A stretch of 64,000 bases of DNA from Phascolomyces articulosus (taxonomy: Eukaryota; Mucoromycota; Mucoromycetes; Mucorales; Lichtheimiaceae), in the NCBI GenBank assembly GCA_025677815.1, contig JAIXMP010000013.1, positions 1 to 64,000 on the forward strand, in the 5' to 3' direction. This document shows positions 11,922 to 24,203 of the stretch, piece after piece (the stretch's first letter is position 1; every line of letters begins with the position of its first letter). Below the pieces are notes generated by a model. That model had not been told where the DNA came from. It made no database searches and saw only the letters and a program-made list of their open reading frames with translations. The position numbers and the translations under genes were made by a program.

Positions 11922-14900
11922 TCACCGTTTGCTTGAATTTTTTTCTCGAATTTTTCTTAATCCCCAACGTGATTTCCTTTCTTCCATCGTTGTACTAAGT
12001 GACGCAGTAGGAACAGGTGCAGTGACTGGATATGATATGGAAGAAGATGGAGGGGGTGGAGGTAGAATAGGGGTATTCGATGGATTAACATGTTTTCGTG
12101 AATCGAGTTTTAAAGAAGTAGAAGTAGTAGTAGAAGTAGTAACTGTAGTAGTAGTAGTTGTATTTGTTGAAGTAGAAGTGTTGTTGTTGTTAATAGTAGT
12201 AGTATTAGTGTCTAGACGATGAGATATGGATGTAGGTGGTGGAGAGAGTTGTGGTGTTGTTGGTTGTTGTTGTTGTGGTGAATGGTTCTGATATGGATGA
12301 TGATGGCTATAATGATGATGTTGCTGTTGTTGATGGACCATAGGTACCGACGGCCTGCCGTTGGCATGAGTTTGTGGATTGTTGTTATTAGTGTCGCCAT
12401 TGTCATTGTTGACATGTTGATGGTGATTATCATTGACTGGTACACTTTGTTGTACATCGAGTCCATTATAAATATCGAGAGACTCCAAATTGACATTCAC
12501 CGCCTGATAAAATAAGACATAACCTGATCCACTACCTGGGATATCTCCAAAGTACTTTTGTATTTCGTCTTCATGAATAGGTGTCACTATATCATCATCA
12601 AAAAGCATCCATTGTCCATTGCTCTTGATAATGGTAACATAATGACCATGATGTGGACCACTGTTTTTTTAATTAATTAAATAGGTTGGGTTAAAAAAAT
12701 TAATTATTCCTCCACATAAACAAATATTATTCTTTTGCAAAACCCTTTCTTTTTTTCCCCTCCCATTTGATTACTAATACCAACCTGCCAATATGTATCA
12801 CACATGCCCATAATTCGTAAAGTCGATCTGCATCATCAGTTTCGTCACACTTTTTGAAATAGTAATTCGTTAATATATAAACCGTTATCAACCATCGATC
12901 ACTCTGTTCCAGTTTTATATATTTATAAACATACCGTATTAAATAATCGAAGTTCAAAAGGAAACACTACACGATAGGTCAACTTGATATACTTCTGTAA
13001 TTGTTCTTGGTATTTAAAGCGTTTCAAATGAAGGGCCAATATATTCGGTAACTTTTTAATTTTCATTCTATCGAAATATGAATTATCCTTTATTTAGAAT
13101 GCAATTTATTCTTTTTCCCAGGCCCACTTTTAAGGATAATATCCGTTTCCAATATTTACCTTCTTTCTGCTTCTTGTAACCCACAACATACATCACAAAA
13201 ATATTTGTTTTTATGACATAACGTTTCACTCGCTGAAAATTGTCGTAAACATGAAGTAACCGATGAATTCATTTCCACATCAATAGATAAATCCATAAAG
13301 CATTCATCACGACTTGTGACCTAATTTATTTTTAGTTAGTTAGTTTGTTAGTATATATTAATTAAAAAATTACCTTGTCAACGAAAATTCAATTTTTATT
13401 AAATTATCTTACCGTTTCACAGGTTAAGCATTTAGTTTCATTAGAAAAGATGCCCTCAAACAATTGATGAACCCAAGTTGTTTTTGCTTTATTGGTCGAA
13501 TCTTCAGAATCTAAAAAAAACAAGAGTCAGGTAAGTTGTATTTATCTTGATTAAAAAGTATCAAATTACCTGAACTACTTTTTCCATCTGCTCCATGGTC
13601 ACTTGCACCATTTTCACCAGTGATTCCATTCCCATTAATTGATGCCTTTTCTGACATCTTTTTCTGATACTTTTGAACGTCTTCAGCAATACTATTTAGT
13701 AAATAATTTAAAAATTCATGTGCATCTTGATGCATACTAGATCGAAACAATTCTACATCAAGAACATAGGGATCATTAATACCATTCTTTCTTTTCATAT
13801 TCATACAAAATTCTCCTCACTCCCCTTTCCATTCCTTAAACAATAACTAAAATATAAAATAGATGCTTATAATTAAAGAAAAAAATCTTACCATTTTCTT
13901 TTTTAACCTTGTTAATAAAATTGACAGGAGCAACCACACCCGTCTTTTTTCGATGTGTTGCAATTTTCCAAAACAAATCCTTTAATGCAGCAAACAGAGT
14001 ATCCTCCATTCCCGGTGAAAGATGAAGGTCCCCATTATGATCGCGCTCGTGGTGAGATGAAGACATGACACTGGCTAACGTATTCGTGTTTGTGGTAGGA
14101 CCACGTGATGAGACCGAAGTACGTGGTGGTTGTTGAAACGAAGGTTGACTTGTTGTTGCTAATCCATTGATACCATTGGCAAGACGATTGTTGCTATTCA
14201 TGTTATGATGATTACCATTATGTGTGGAGGAAGAGGTCGATAAAGGAGGATACTGAAGTGCTGCTGAAGTACCAACAATAGGTGAACTAGGGCTCGTTAA
14301 ACCGGGTGATTGAATTGAAGATGGTATTGCTGATGAGGCAGATGTTGGAAGTGTGGCCGGAAGGGGATAATTCGTTATGCATTCTCGAAATGGTTTACAG
14401 TAGTACAGAGCTTGAACGACCGAGTTGCTATAGCTGTTTTGTTTTATATCATTTTGTTAATTAAATTGATCCAAAATTTGGTGTATTGATTATACATTTT
14501 TCATCATTCCATGTCTTCTCTCTGCCTCTCTCTTTCTTTTTCCATTGTATCATATTCCTCGAACAATAAGACAATACGATAAAATATGAACAAGAAGTAA
14601 ACGAACGACTGAGTGGTGTTATATATGGAAAGGAATAGGGTCAGAGAGAAAAGAACTGTCAGTTACAAGAAAATAAAATATCACTTTACCATGTATTTCC
14701 AAACTATTATATGCATAAATATATATAATATATTAAAAAAACCGTATTAGTTATTAACAATGTATGGTTTAATGAATTAAAAAAAAGGAACTCTTTTTTT
14801 TTGTTCTTTTTTCCTCCTCTCCCCCCTTACATTTTCGAGTCCAAAGTACCGTTCACCTTCATCAAAGGAATCATTATCAACAACTGATTTGCCAGACTGA

Positions 14901-15029
14901 CCCTACAGTATTTAATGAATTATATAAAATAAGTAAAAGTGATTGAATCCTATATAAAATGAAAGTAAAATAAAAAAGGTTTGTTTCACTTACAAGGCCC
15001 ATCCATTTGAAGAAAGAAGTACTTGACAT
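11922..15029 (-). CDS. creB: Ubiquitin carboxyl-terminal hydrolase, CreB/USP12/USP46 type
   Basis: This is a cysteine deubiquitinase. Family members (Aspergillus CreB, S. pombe Ubp9, human USP12/46) are activated by a WD40 partner such as CreC/UAF1. Ten exons: 15029-14994, 14902-14831, 14703-14690, 14433-13892, 13752-13570, 13510-13413, 13320-13160, 13067-12935, 12849-12785, 12660-11922, giving 680 residues. The Cys box reads G-L-E-N-F-G-N-T-C-Y with catalytic C41. Q-D-A-H-E-F-L follows an Asn/Ser/Pro-rich insert. Zinc pairs are C310/C313 and C357/C360. The His box is G-H-Y with H441, followed by L-F-D-D-D. The last 180 residues are low complexity (Asn, His, Gln, Thr, Pro) and absent from animal homologues. 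Exon 3 has only 14 nt and the codon for C41 is split between exons 3 and 4, so mis-splicing would remove the active site. The CreB assignment rests on the spacing of these boxes. Confidence 0.93.
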
Positions 15030-16813
15030 TTCAGTGAAAGGTCATTAAATTATTCAAAGAGACAAAAAAGAAGGTTTTTTTTTTTCGTTTAGTTGTTATT
15101 AATTATGTGAATTTGTTTTTGGTTGAGCCCGTATTTTTTTTCTGTCTCTATTGTGTACGTTGAGTTAAGTGTGTTTTGTGTGTGTGTGTGTGTGTGTGCG
15201 TATAAGTATGTGCGTGCGTAAAAAAAAAACCTCTGGCTACAATGGAAACAAAAAAAAAAGAGTTGAAAAGCTGTCTCACCCCCCAATTGGATGGTAAATG
15301 GTCCCCTTGAGAGGCTCAAGTTGAAACTCAGTGAAAAAAGCTAATGTTGCCAAGAAGTAGTTAGTGCGTCTAACAATGAAGACAACGGATGCTTAGCCCA
15401 TGTGTGCGTAGTAGTAATTTCGTTGTTTATAAGACTTTATTTATTGATGCCATGATAAAAATGAAATAGGATGAAGTGTACCATGTGTATTCATTATATG
15501 TTACTTTTTATACATAAGAAAATTAAATCTAAGCGACGATGAACAATATTATAATAACCTCTTTTGGTACTTATAATGGTAAACAATAAGTACCAAAAGT
15601 TTAAACGGAGAAAGGTAAACAGTGATTGCTTGGGTTCAAAAAAAAAAGACATTTTCGTCATTCTTGATCACTTTTTTGATGCACAGGAGTGTTTTGTATT
15701 GCATTGCATGAGTTATTGTTACTTATTACTGTAACAACGACCATTTTAAGCAAATAAACAATAGCTTTTACCTCAAGTTTGCTTTCTCCCCATTTTTATA
15801 TGTATATTAATATATATGGAAAAGAAAAGTAGGATACAATTTTAATAAGGTTGCATATGACCTATTCTCATCTCAACGTTTTGATATAAATTGACCAAAC
15901 TCAGTTAAATAAAGGTACCATTTGGTGCATTCTCATATTATAGAATGGAGTAGTTGTACAATTATATATTCCAATCTTTTTCTTATAAAGGATCTATTAT
16001 CTTACTCTCCAATAATTATTACATAGATGGATTCACTGTGGTGCATACATGCAAATAGTTTGTGTATGTGGGCTGTGATACACTTTTTAAATTTTTTACC
16101 CAGAGAAGTAAAAAAAAAACAAGTCCAAATTCCCCAAACGCTGTTTATGTTTTACATTTATCGTGTTTTTTTTCTCAAGCCTTTTTTTTTCTATAAATAC
16201 TTGGTAACTTGAAAATCAAAGAAAGGAAAATTTAAAGTAATGATAAATATAAGGTTGCACCGCCACTTCCTGCTTATATTTATATATATAATAATGTGTG
16301 GGTACTATTGTGTAGCCATCCTTGTAAATTTATTTTGAGGTGATATATAGTAGTAACAGTCATCATTCAAAACATGAGAAGGTGAATACCTTTACCTATT
16401 CTTTTTTTTTAATAATAATACAACAGTAAAATGGATGATGATACTCTTTTTTTGTCCTACATCGTCATTATTAACTGATTTAACAAAATAAAACTGTAGC
16501 ATCAGATATTATTTATACAAGATCCGCCAGACAGGTGCCATATTCAAGGTTATGTTGAAATGCCAATGGTGATCTATTACTCAAGCATATTTATCATTAG
16601 AAGTAATTCGTGTTACGTATAACAGTGATTTCCCAGTACAACCACTTTTTGAATGATGATGATGATGATGATAATGTTGATGAAATAAACATAAAAAGAA
16701 ATTGTTAGGAAGGGTATATCAAATCTATTGAACAAAGAAATATAATATAATATATAAATACAAACACATATAATAAGAGATAAAAAAACGCGGCCCTATA
16801 ATGTATATAATGC
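15030..16813. other. Intergenic region
   Basis: No gene is supported. A (TG)n tract lies at about 15178-15198, and (ATG)n at 16653-16671 near the 3' end of the next gene. The first few hundred bases are the likely promoter of the deubiquitinase gene. Confidence 0.55.
15178..15198. repeat. (TG)n microsatellite
   Basis: An uninterrupted TG dinucleotide run of about 21 bases, upstream of the deubiquitinase start. Confidence 0.9.
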
Positions 16814-18299
16814 TTATGCTGCAGTGGATGAATAATAGGAGGTATTATGGGGTGGTGGAGGGGGGAGTGGACGATCATTGGTATTATTGGGTACTGGTAA
16901 AGGTGGTAACGCTGATGATGGATCAGCAGACTTTCGACGTTGTTGTTTTTTACTTGGTGTGAATATCTTGAATACTTTTTTTGTAGCTTTCGTTGCATCC
17001 CCCACAAAAGATGCCGAAGATGATAATGATGGTCGTTTACTATTATTTGTACTTGCAGTACTCAATCTATTGTTATTCGATGTGGCACTGGATGATGATG
17101 ATTGACGTCGTTCCATACTGACAGGTCTTTCAATTCCTAATTTCCCAGAAAATTGATTCATTTTCTTTTCCATAATCATGCTAAAAATATAGAAACCCAT
17201 ATGATTGTTTATATTAGTATGATGATAAAATATTAATAATACCAAGGAAATGAGAGGAAAGATCATGATAAACTAAAATAAATCACCTTGTTCTTGTTTC
17301 TTGATAGCACGATGCACACAAAAGGTCAGATGTATGCACCTTATCTGGGGTAGGCCATCCGACCATGGACTGTCGACATCTTGCACATTCAAAATCTACT
17401 TCAATATGATCCCATTTTTCAGCTCCAAATGCTTCCCTTTCACCATATTCTTTACAAACAGTTCGAAAAATCACTGTCCAATCCCGTTCTTCCTCTTCCT
17501 GTTGATGCGGCGTGGAAGAAGATCGACGTCGAGAAGGAAATCCACCACCATTATAATTATCTCCACTGTTACTCCGGAACCGTTCAATGAGTCGATCACA
17601 CGACTCAATGACGAGAGCAGCTTGATATTGTTCAAAATGATCCCAAAATTGCTGTCCTTGATGTAAATAATTCAGACACTGGTCTGCTTCAGCCACTTGA
17701 CCATGAACGGCTTGTCGCTGTTCTAACTGAGCATCATGTTCTTGTTGTTTCTTCATTAATTGATTCGCTGCTTGTCGGACTGCTTCTTGACAGGATTCAA
17801 TGGATTCTCGGATTTGAACCACTTGTTCTTCAGCAACAGCATTTTTGTCATGTGCCCTAACATATTTCTTGTGATACTGATTGGATAAAACAGGAACAAA
17901 ATAAAAATGGTTGTATTGTTTTTCTCGTTTGGTTTTTTTGGTGCGTCGTTGTTGAGCATACGCTCTTGTTCCTTGCAACTCGCGTTCAAATCCGGATAAC
18001 CGTTGTTCAGTTTCTCCTCGTTGTTGCCGTAATCGAGCCACTTGGTGGTTTAGGTCAGCCACATGGGTGTCAAGTTGTGTTAGTTGTTGTCGTGCCGAGT
18101 TTTGCCATTGTGCATATTGACGTTCAAGTGCATGGACCGTTAAAGCATAAGTTCGTATACGTTTCTGTCGACTTTTTACTGTGTTTTGAATATCGCGTAA
18201 ACTGGTGAGCGCTTGGCGTTTTGCAATAGGTTCCTTACTAGTTAAAAAACGAAGCACTTCATCCGCCTTTGTCTCATTAACAGCAGCAATTAATTCCAT
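16814..18299 (-). CDS. Coiled-coil protein with Cys4 zinc-knuckle and basic/proline tail, function unknown
   Basis: Two exons (18299-17287, 17180-16814) give 459 residues. Residues about 20-235 are rich in Gln, Glu, Arg, Leu and Ala and should form long coiled coils. Residues 305-331 hold C-x2-C and C-x2-C (C305, C308, C328, C331) around a W-P-T-P stretch, a likely single zinc site. After the splice the tail is Ser-rich, then basic (K-K-V-F-K-I-F-T-P-S-K-K-Q-Q-R-R-K-S), then Pro-rich (L-P-P-P-P-P), suggesting a signalling or cytoskeletal adaptor that could bind SH3-type partners. A Lys/Tyr-rich stretch near residues 118-145 interrupts the coil. No consensus intron there is needed to keep the frame. 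I do not recognise a named family. Confidence 0.8.
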
Positions 18300-20269
18300 T
18301 TAAATAAGCTTGTTTAATATATATAAAGAGAGTGGGTGAGTAAAAGAGAAAGAAAGTAAAAAGAAAGAGAGGAAAGAAATAAATTGTCAGGAGAAGAATC
18401 TCTTTTTTTACGCCAAGGCTGTTTTTTTGTGCAGTAGGAAAAAAACACAATTCCAAAATTAGAACACATGAACCATTTGCGGCTGAGTTGAACTTGTTAC
18501 ACATAACATTACACCCGCAATGGGAATTCAATATAAAGAAGTAATAGTGTTTATTTCTATGCCATTTTTCAATGCTTTTTTTTAATGGTTCTTGGGTATA
18601 AAAAAGTTTGACTGTGGATTATAATTTTATCAATAACAAAGAGAGTTGCATCAAAATATTGGTCCAAATATATACTAAGACACTAGTAATAGTAAGAATC
18701 ACATTACCAAAAACTACTCTATCAGCAATATATGATATCTATACTATGCAGAAATGCTGCTTCATGTATTATTTGAACTAGCATGATAAATGAAAAGGGA
18801 AAAAAAAACGAAACCAACAGCCTAGAGGTCGTGATATACGTTGTTCTTTGGCATGAACCTTTGTAAATAAAGAGCCATCTTTGCACAATTACGACCATGA
18901 TAAGTAACTTGCTCCGTTCTTCCGCCTCTCATTACAATATAAACACTAGAAATATATCGACATCCAAAAACCAGTTTTTTTCTCTAGAAGAAAGGTGTAA
19001 AATAGTACAACATATGATTAACAGTCTGTCAAAAATCTATATTTCAAGAAGTACTCTGAAAAATAGCTCGTCCGGATATAGTAAAAATATCTTTTTGTCG
19101 CTACCATCCCCAGTACTACTCGTAACGTTTACCTAAGATACCATTAAAAATATATCAAAGCTTATGTAAATAATTGACCAACCCATATTTCCACTCTTCT
19201 TGGATAACATCATTACTGTTAAGTATAACTTCTTGTCATCACTGTCTATGTGTCCATTAAATCCACTCGTTTCCTCATTTTTTATTATTCCACTGGGTAA
19301 ACATCTGTTTACCTTACTATTCATTATCGAATGTTCTGTGCAAGCCTTTTTTTCTACAAAGGTTACAGTTCGTGCACTAACTATAGTAAATAGCCTTCTT
19401 CATCTAGCTGATACACAAGAAGATCGGTAGCTATTATCCTTACCGTAAAGAAACGACATCTTTAGTAATATTAAAGATCGTGTTACTGGATATCCCGAGA
19501 CAATACAACACGTCTGATTTCAAAGATATTATAATATCGAAATTGTTCTTTTTCAAGAATAAAAAGTCTTATTATTCTGAAGAGTAGTTGTAAACCAAAA
19601 AGGTATAGGTTGTTATTCAGAGTCATATTCAGCTGAACACGCATACTTTTTTTGCAGTTTTATATTAGAAAAAATTCCAAGAAACGTTAGAAAAGAAAAA
19701 GAGAATTGGTTACACTACTATTATTCATTGTCTCCAGTTATTTAACTTCGGTTTTGATTCACACAGTCTACTTTCGATTTCGCAATCTATTGTTCTCAAA
19801 TATCTAAAGCTACACTCTTCAATCTCTTTCATTTTTGATTTTGTAAATATATCGTCTCAATTAATATCCCCCAACAAGGTCTAAGATCAATTGTTGATTA
19901 GGGATAAAAAAAAGTCAAGGGACTAGGAAATGATGGACTTGTGAGGAAAAAATACACATTCGGGTTTAGCTTCTGCTTACTGGCATATTTAAGCTGCTTT
20001 CCAGAGCAAACTTGCTTGTTTGTTCCTTAGGCAACACACGTTTACCCTTTTCTTTAATCTTAATTATATAAGGCACGAGAAATTTCTAAAATATGTGAAA
20101 AACTATTATAACTTTAATAGACAAACTCAGGATTAAATTATATAAAATTCTTAAACTTCATCCTTTGGTTCTTCATTTTTTATACCAAAAATAATATCTA
20201 GAACTTCTGAATGATAACGTTTCTTTCCATGCTTCTAATACTTCTTGGGCTTTTTTCTTATAGAAAACG
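18300..20269. other. Intergenic region, no gene supported
   Basis: Open frames near 18897-19136 and 19200-19430 on the plus strand are under 80 codons, with no recognised motif and no consistent splice partners. I see nothing firm in this stretch. Confidence 0.5.
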
Positions 20270-21370
20270 GCAAAATATGTGTACCAATATGCACGTTCTA
20301 TTGAGAATGACCCTGAATTACAAACTATTCTCGCTTGGTTTATCACTACCCTTCATGACATGGTACTTTTGTTAATGAGAAAGAAAAGCTTCGACATCAA
20401 AACGTATTCAGAATCTGACAAGTTATATTACCTGTGAGTATTTGTAAATATTATTTTCGATGGCAGTGAAGACATCGTTGCATTAGGGTAAGGATAATAT
20501 ATATTGATCTTGTGTATAGTTTTCTATTTCTCTATCCACCCGATAAATGCTGTTAACTCATATCTGGAATGTGTTACTTGTAGCAAGGAAAAACCAAGTT
20601 TTGCAAATTCCTTTTGACATTTTTTAGAGACCATTTTAACAAGGAAAAAACGTATTTGCAGACTCTTGCAGGCTGATGGAAATAATGATATTTATCAAGA
20701 CTAGTTTGATAGAAAAAAGTGGGATTTACTTTTGTTAGTTGAACGGCAGAAAATAACTTTTTCGTGTCTTTTCAATGAAATGTCCAAAAAAAGGTCTATT
20801 TTAATCTACAGTGAATGGCTATCAATAGTAAAAGAAACTTATCCGCTGTACAACCAATCGAAATTTTAAAGTTGGGTAGAAGAACCGATAGTGCCAACAT
20901 TGGTGGTGATGGTGTCGATTTGGCTGCCTTGAAATTGGAAAAACTAATGATTAAACCAAGGAATGGGGCGACAGTTGGATCAATATGCTGATTGTTATGA
21001 AAGACACGCTCATGAAGCTTGTCGATAAAAACCCTACATTGGTGAGCGACTTGCATTCTTGAGTACCTTATCAATGGTACGTAAATATTAACAGTTGTGT
21101 TGGAAATAGAGAAAAAAGATATTTTTACCGTTCTGGTACAAGTTTGATTTCAAAATTCTTGAAAAGTTATCTTTGGCGGGTTGCTAATTATATTATATAT
21201 TTTACTATACGTCCTAGGTAATGAGATGGTATTATTGAATGTTAGTACCCCGAAGGTTATATAAAGCGGAACCAACGATCAAAACAAATGTCTTTTTCTG
21301 ATGGTAAAACAGACATAGATGTTAAAATAGCTCCTTTGTTGCAGCTTGTACCTATTGCAAAGCTATAGGG
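20270..21370 (+). pseudogene. Possible relic of a multi-exon fungal gene
   Basis: Three short stretches look coding-like but are interrupted. From about 20270 a frame reads A-K-Y-V-Y-Q-Y-A-R-S-I-E-N-D-P-E and continues to S-E-S-D-K-L-Y-Y-L before a stop. About 20840-20980 reads I-L-K-L-G-R-R-T-D, then G-V-D-L-A-A-L-K-L-E-K-L. About 21290-21370 reads M-S-F-S-D-G-K-T-D. The pattern recalls the large families of lineage-specific hypothetical proteins in Mucoromycota that carry an S-E-x-D segment and a later G-R-K-x-D segment, but this is memory of a pattern, not an alignment. Stops and shifts separate the pieces. Confidence 0.3.
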
Positions 21371-22207
21371 TGCAAAGGAACATGGCGCATTATTAACAAC
21401 ATGATCATTTTATACTTCTATATCTCGTCCATCTTTGCTACGTACCACTCTTCCATTGGCGATTCAGTCTTACCAACCTCTACATGCAAACTTCCAACTT
21501 TGATGCTCATAAAAGAAAATTCATCATAATACATTAACCTGGTTCATCCCTGATCGTATTTTACACGAGCAGTCATGTTCCACTTTCGTTCATCCACTTA
21601 TTCTTAGGAAAACGCCCTTTTCCTTATTTCATCTTAAAATGATTACACTCATTTCTCTTACCATTGCATGTAATGTAAATAAACTAAAATTATCACTTTG
21701 ACATTGATTTTTGTAGAAAAAAAAATACAGTCTTCCCTGTAGCACATTTTGTATATTAGAATGACTCTTTAAAGTACATATAAAAAGGATGAATCCAATT
21801 AATGGCGCCCCCTTCCTCGATTTATTATTATTGACGACGTGCTCGTTTATATGCATAATGGTACGATTCCCAGTAATAAATTACCTGGTTATCATGATTA
21901 CTTATTTCTTTATTTTTTTACCCAAAAGAATGTTTCTTTTATAACCCCTTTGTAACTGAAATGAACACTAATTCGTGTATAAAAAATTCGTAGTTTGATT
22001 TCTAATTAAAATAATAAGAATGTGGTTTCCAAACCGGACCACCAAAGTATAAACTTATTATTGTAATATAAAAAGGAAAGAAAAAAAAATACATTTGTTC
22101 CCTATAGTACATTATCCCATAGTTATAAAAGAAAATAGCACCATTCCATTTCTTTCTGTTATTTATACCGTTTTGGACGAAACGCCACATCTCATTTATT
22201 AAACAGG
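21371..22207. other. Intergenic region upstream of the multicopper oxidase
   Basis: No gene is supported. This is the probable promoter region of the gene starting at 22208. Confidence 0.5.
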
Positions 22208-24203
22208 ATGGGAGGACAGCTTCAACGTATCCAAATATTGTCTATCTTTACATTATTTCTATTTTGCATACCAACAATAACAGCATGGGCACATGGTGAA
22301 CATAGAAAATACCGTACATTCGAACTTAATATCACGAATGGAAGCATGGATCCTGACTGCTTTGGCACAGGTTATAGTGGATTGCTTATCAATGGACAAT
22401 TCCCAGCACCGCCTATTCGTGTTACCAAAAATGATTATGTGCATGTTATTGTTCATAATGACGTTCAAACGCATAAAGCAACAACAATTCATTTTCATGG
22501 TATTCTACAAGTAGGGACACCAGGAGCCGATGGTGTACCAGGCTTAACGCAAGAAGTCATTAAACCTGGGGAGACGTATCATCATTATTTTCAAGTAATT
22601 GACCAAGCAGGAACCTTTTATTATCACGCACATGTGGGGTAAATATTTTGGGGTTTTTTATTTTCATGCATAAACAAATTTCTTGATATACAAAATAAAC
22701 GCACATACACGCACTACGCGTGGAGCTGATAGTAGCAATTTCGAATGATATTCAACGAAAATAACTAATTACAATATCTATTAAAAGGCTTCAAGATGAT
22801 ACCATCAGCGGTCCATTTATTATTTATGAATCTGAAGATGCATGGCCTCGTTTACCTGAACAAGCAAAATATGAAGAAATACATATTCACCGTAATAAAA
22901 AATTAAAGGATGGTCCATATAAATATGATGATGAACGTATTCTATTTCTTTCTGAATGGTGGCACCAGACTGAAGAACAACGAACCGAGTATATCATGGG
23001 AAAAGATTACCGTGGATTGGAAGGTGCCGATAGTTATTTGATTAATGGCAAAGCCGCATATTATCCTACCGGACAGAACGGATGCGAGTACCCGACAATC
23101 GATGTTGAACCCAATAAAGTTTATCGTATGCGTGTCATTGGCGGTTTGACGCTTGCAGTTCTTGGTGTATCTTTTTCACGCCACACTAATCTTACTGTTA
23201 TTGAAGTCGATGGTGGATTGGTCCAGCCTTATTCAGTTCCTTTCCTTGAAGTTGCACCTGGCCAACGTTTTTCAGTCCTCTTAACCACGGATCAAGCACC
23301 CGATCAAAGTTATTACATTAATACTCAACCTTACTATATTCGTGAAACGGAAGGAAATGGACGTGCCATATTACGATACAATAAGCAATTGCCCACTACC
23401 ATGGCCACCATAGAGGATGATCAGCAACAATCTTCAGTTTTCCCCCAAAATCCCACGCCACAATGGTTTTTTCCGGATCTTGCCCCAGTCAAGGATTATC
23501 CTATCGGTGTTGATCTTGAGAAAGAAGCCGATCGAACTATAGTTATCAAACCAACAGAAGAAGTCTTGGCAGATAATACAACTGTTTGGTTCGTCAATAA
23601 TCGACTCTCAATTCCACATAGTGATGTACCAAAAGTACCACTTTTGATTGACCTCCAAAACAATAATGATCCTATTTCGATTACCAATCGACTAAAAGAA
23701 GTAGAATATGATGGTTATAATCCAAACTTGGAGGCATATATGATAGGTTACAACGAGACTATTGATTTTGTCATTCATACAGTTGCCATTGGTAATGGAG
23801 TTTGCATTGGTCATCCTTGGCATACACATGGTCATGTTCATTACGTGCTTGCTCATGGTGCAGGTGAATATGACCCTGTTCAAGATAAGAACCTTCAAAC
23901 CTATCCTACTCCCATTCTTCGTGATACCAGTTTTATATATCCCATCCAACCAGGTCCTCCACCTACTGTACCAAGAAATACAATTTGTGGTTGGTCTAAA
24001 ATTAGAATGATTATGGTAGTGTTGGATTTTTTTTTTGTTTATTTTATTTTTTTAATATATTTTTAAGAGCTGACAAAAGAAAACCTAATAATATATATAT
24101 ATATTAGACAAATCCTGGTGTTTGGGCAATTCACTGCCATGTAACTTCTCATATGCTTCAAGGGATGCTTACGGCATTAGTATCAGGATCAGACCAATTA
24201 TAA
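22208..24203 (+). CDS. Secreted multicopper oxidase (laccase/ascorbate oxidase superfamily)
   Basis: The enzyme oxidises phenols, ascorbate-like substrates or metal ions and reduces oxygen to water. Three exons (22208-22638, 22788-24015, 24108-24203) give 584 residues. The N-terminus is a signal peptide with a hydrophobic core (L-S-I-F-T-L-F-L-F-C) and probable cleavage after I-T-A or A-W-A. All four copper motifs are present: H-F-H-G (95-98), H-A-H (140-142), H-P-W-H-T-H-G-H in domain 3, and H-C-H-V-T-S-H near 562-568. The residue ten after the last Cys (C563) is M573, so the type-1 copper has a Met axial ligand, which in this superfamily goes with lower redox potential. No C-terminal membrane anchor is visible, so it is not a Fet3-type plasma-membrane ferroxidase. 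Substrate cannot be assigned. Confidence 0.93.

Noticed and set aside
17880..17960. Possible intron inside the coiled-coil gene where the sequence turns Lys/Tyr-rich
   Set aside because: No consensus donor lies at the upstream side and the frame is open throughout.
18897..19430. Two plus-strand frames of 76-79 codons
   Set aside because: They do not join by plausible splice sites and match no motif I know.
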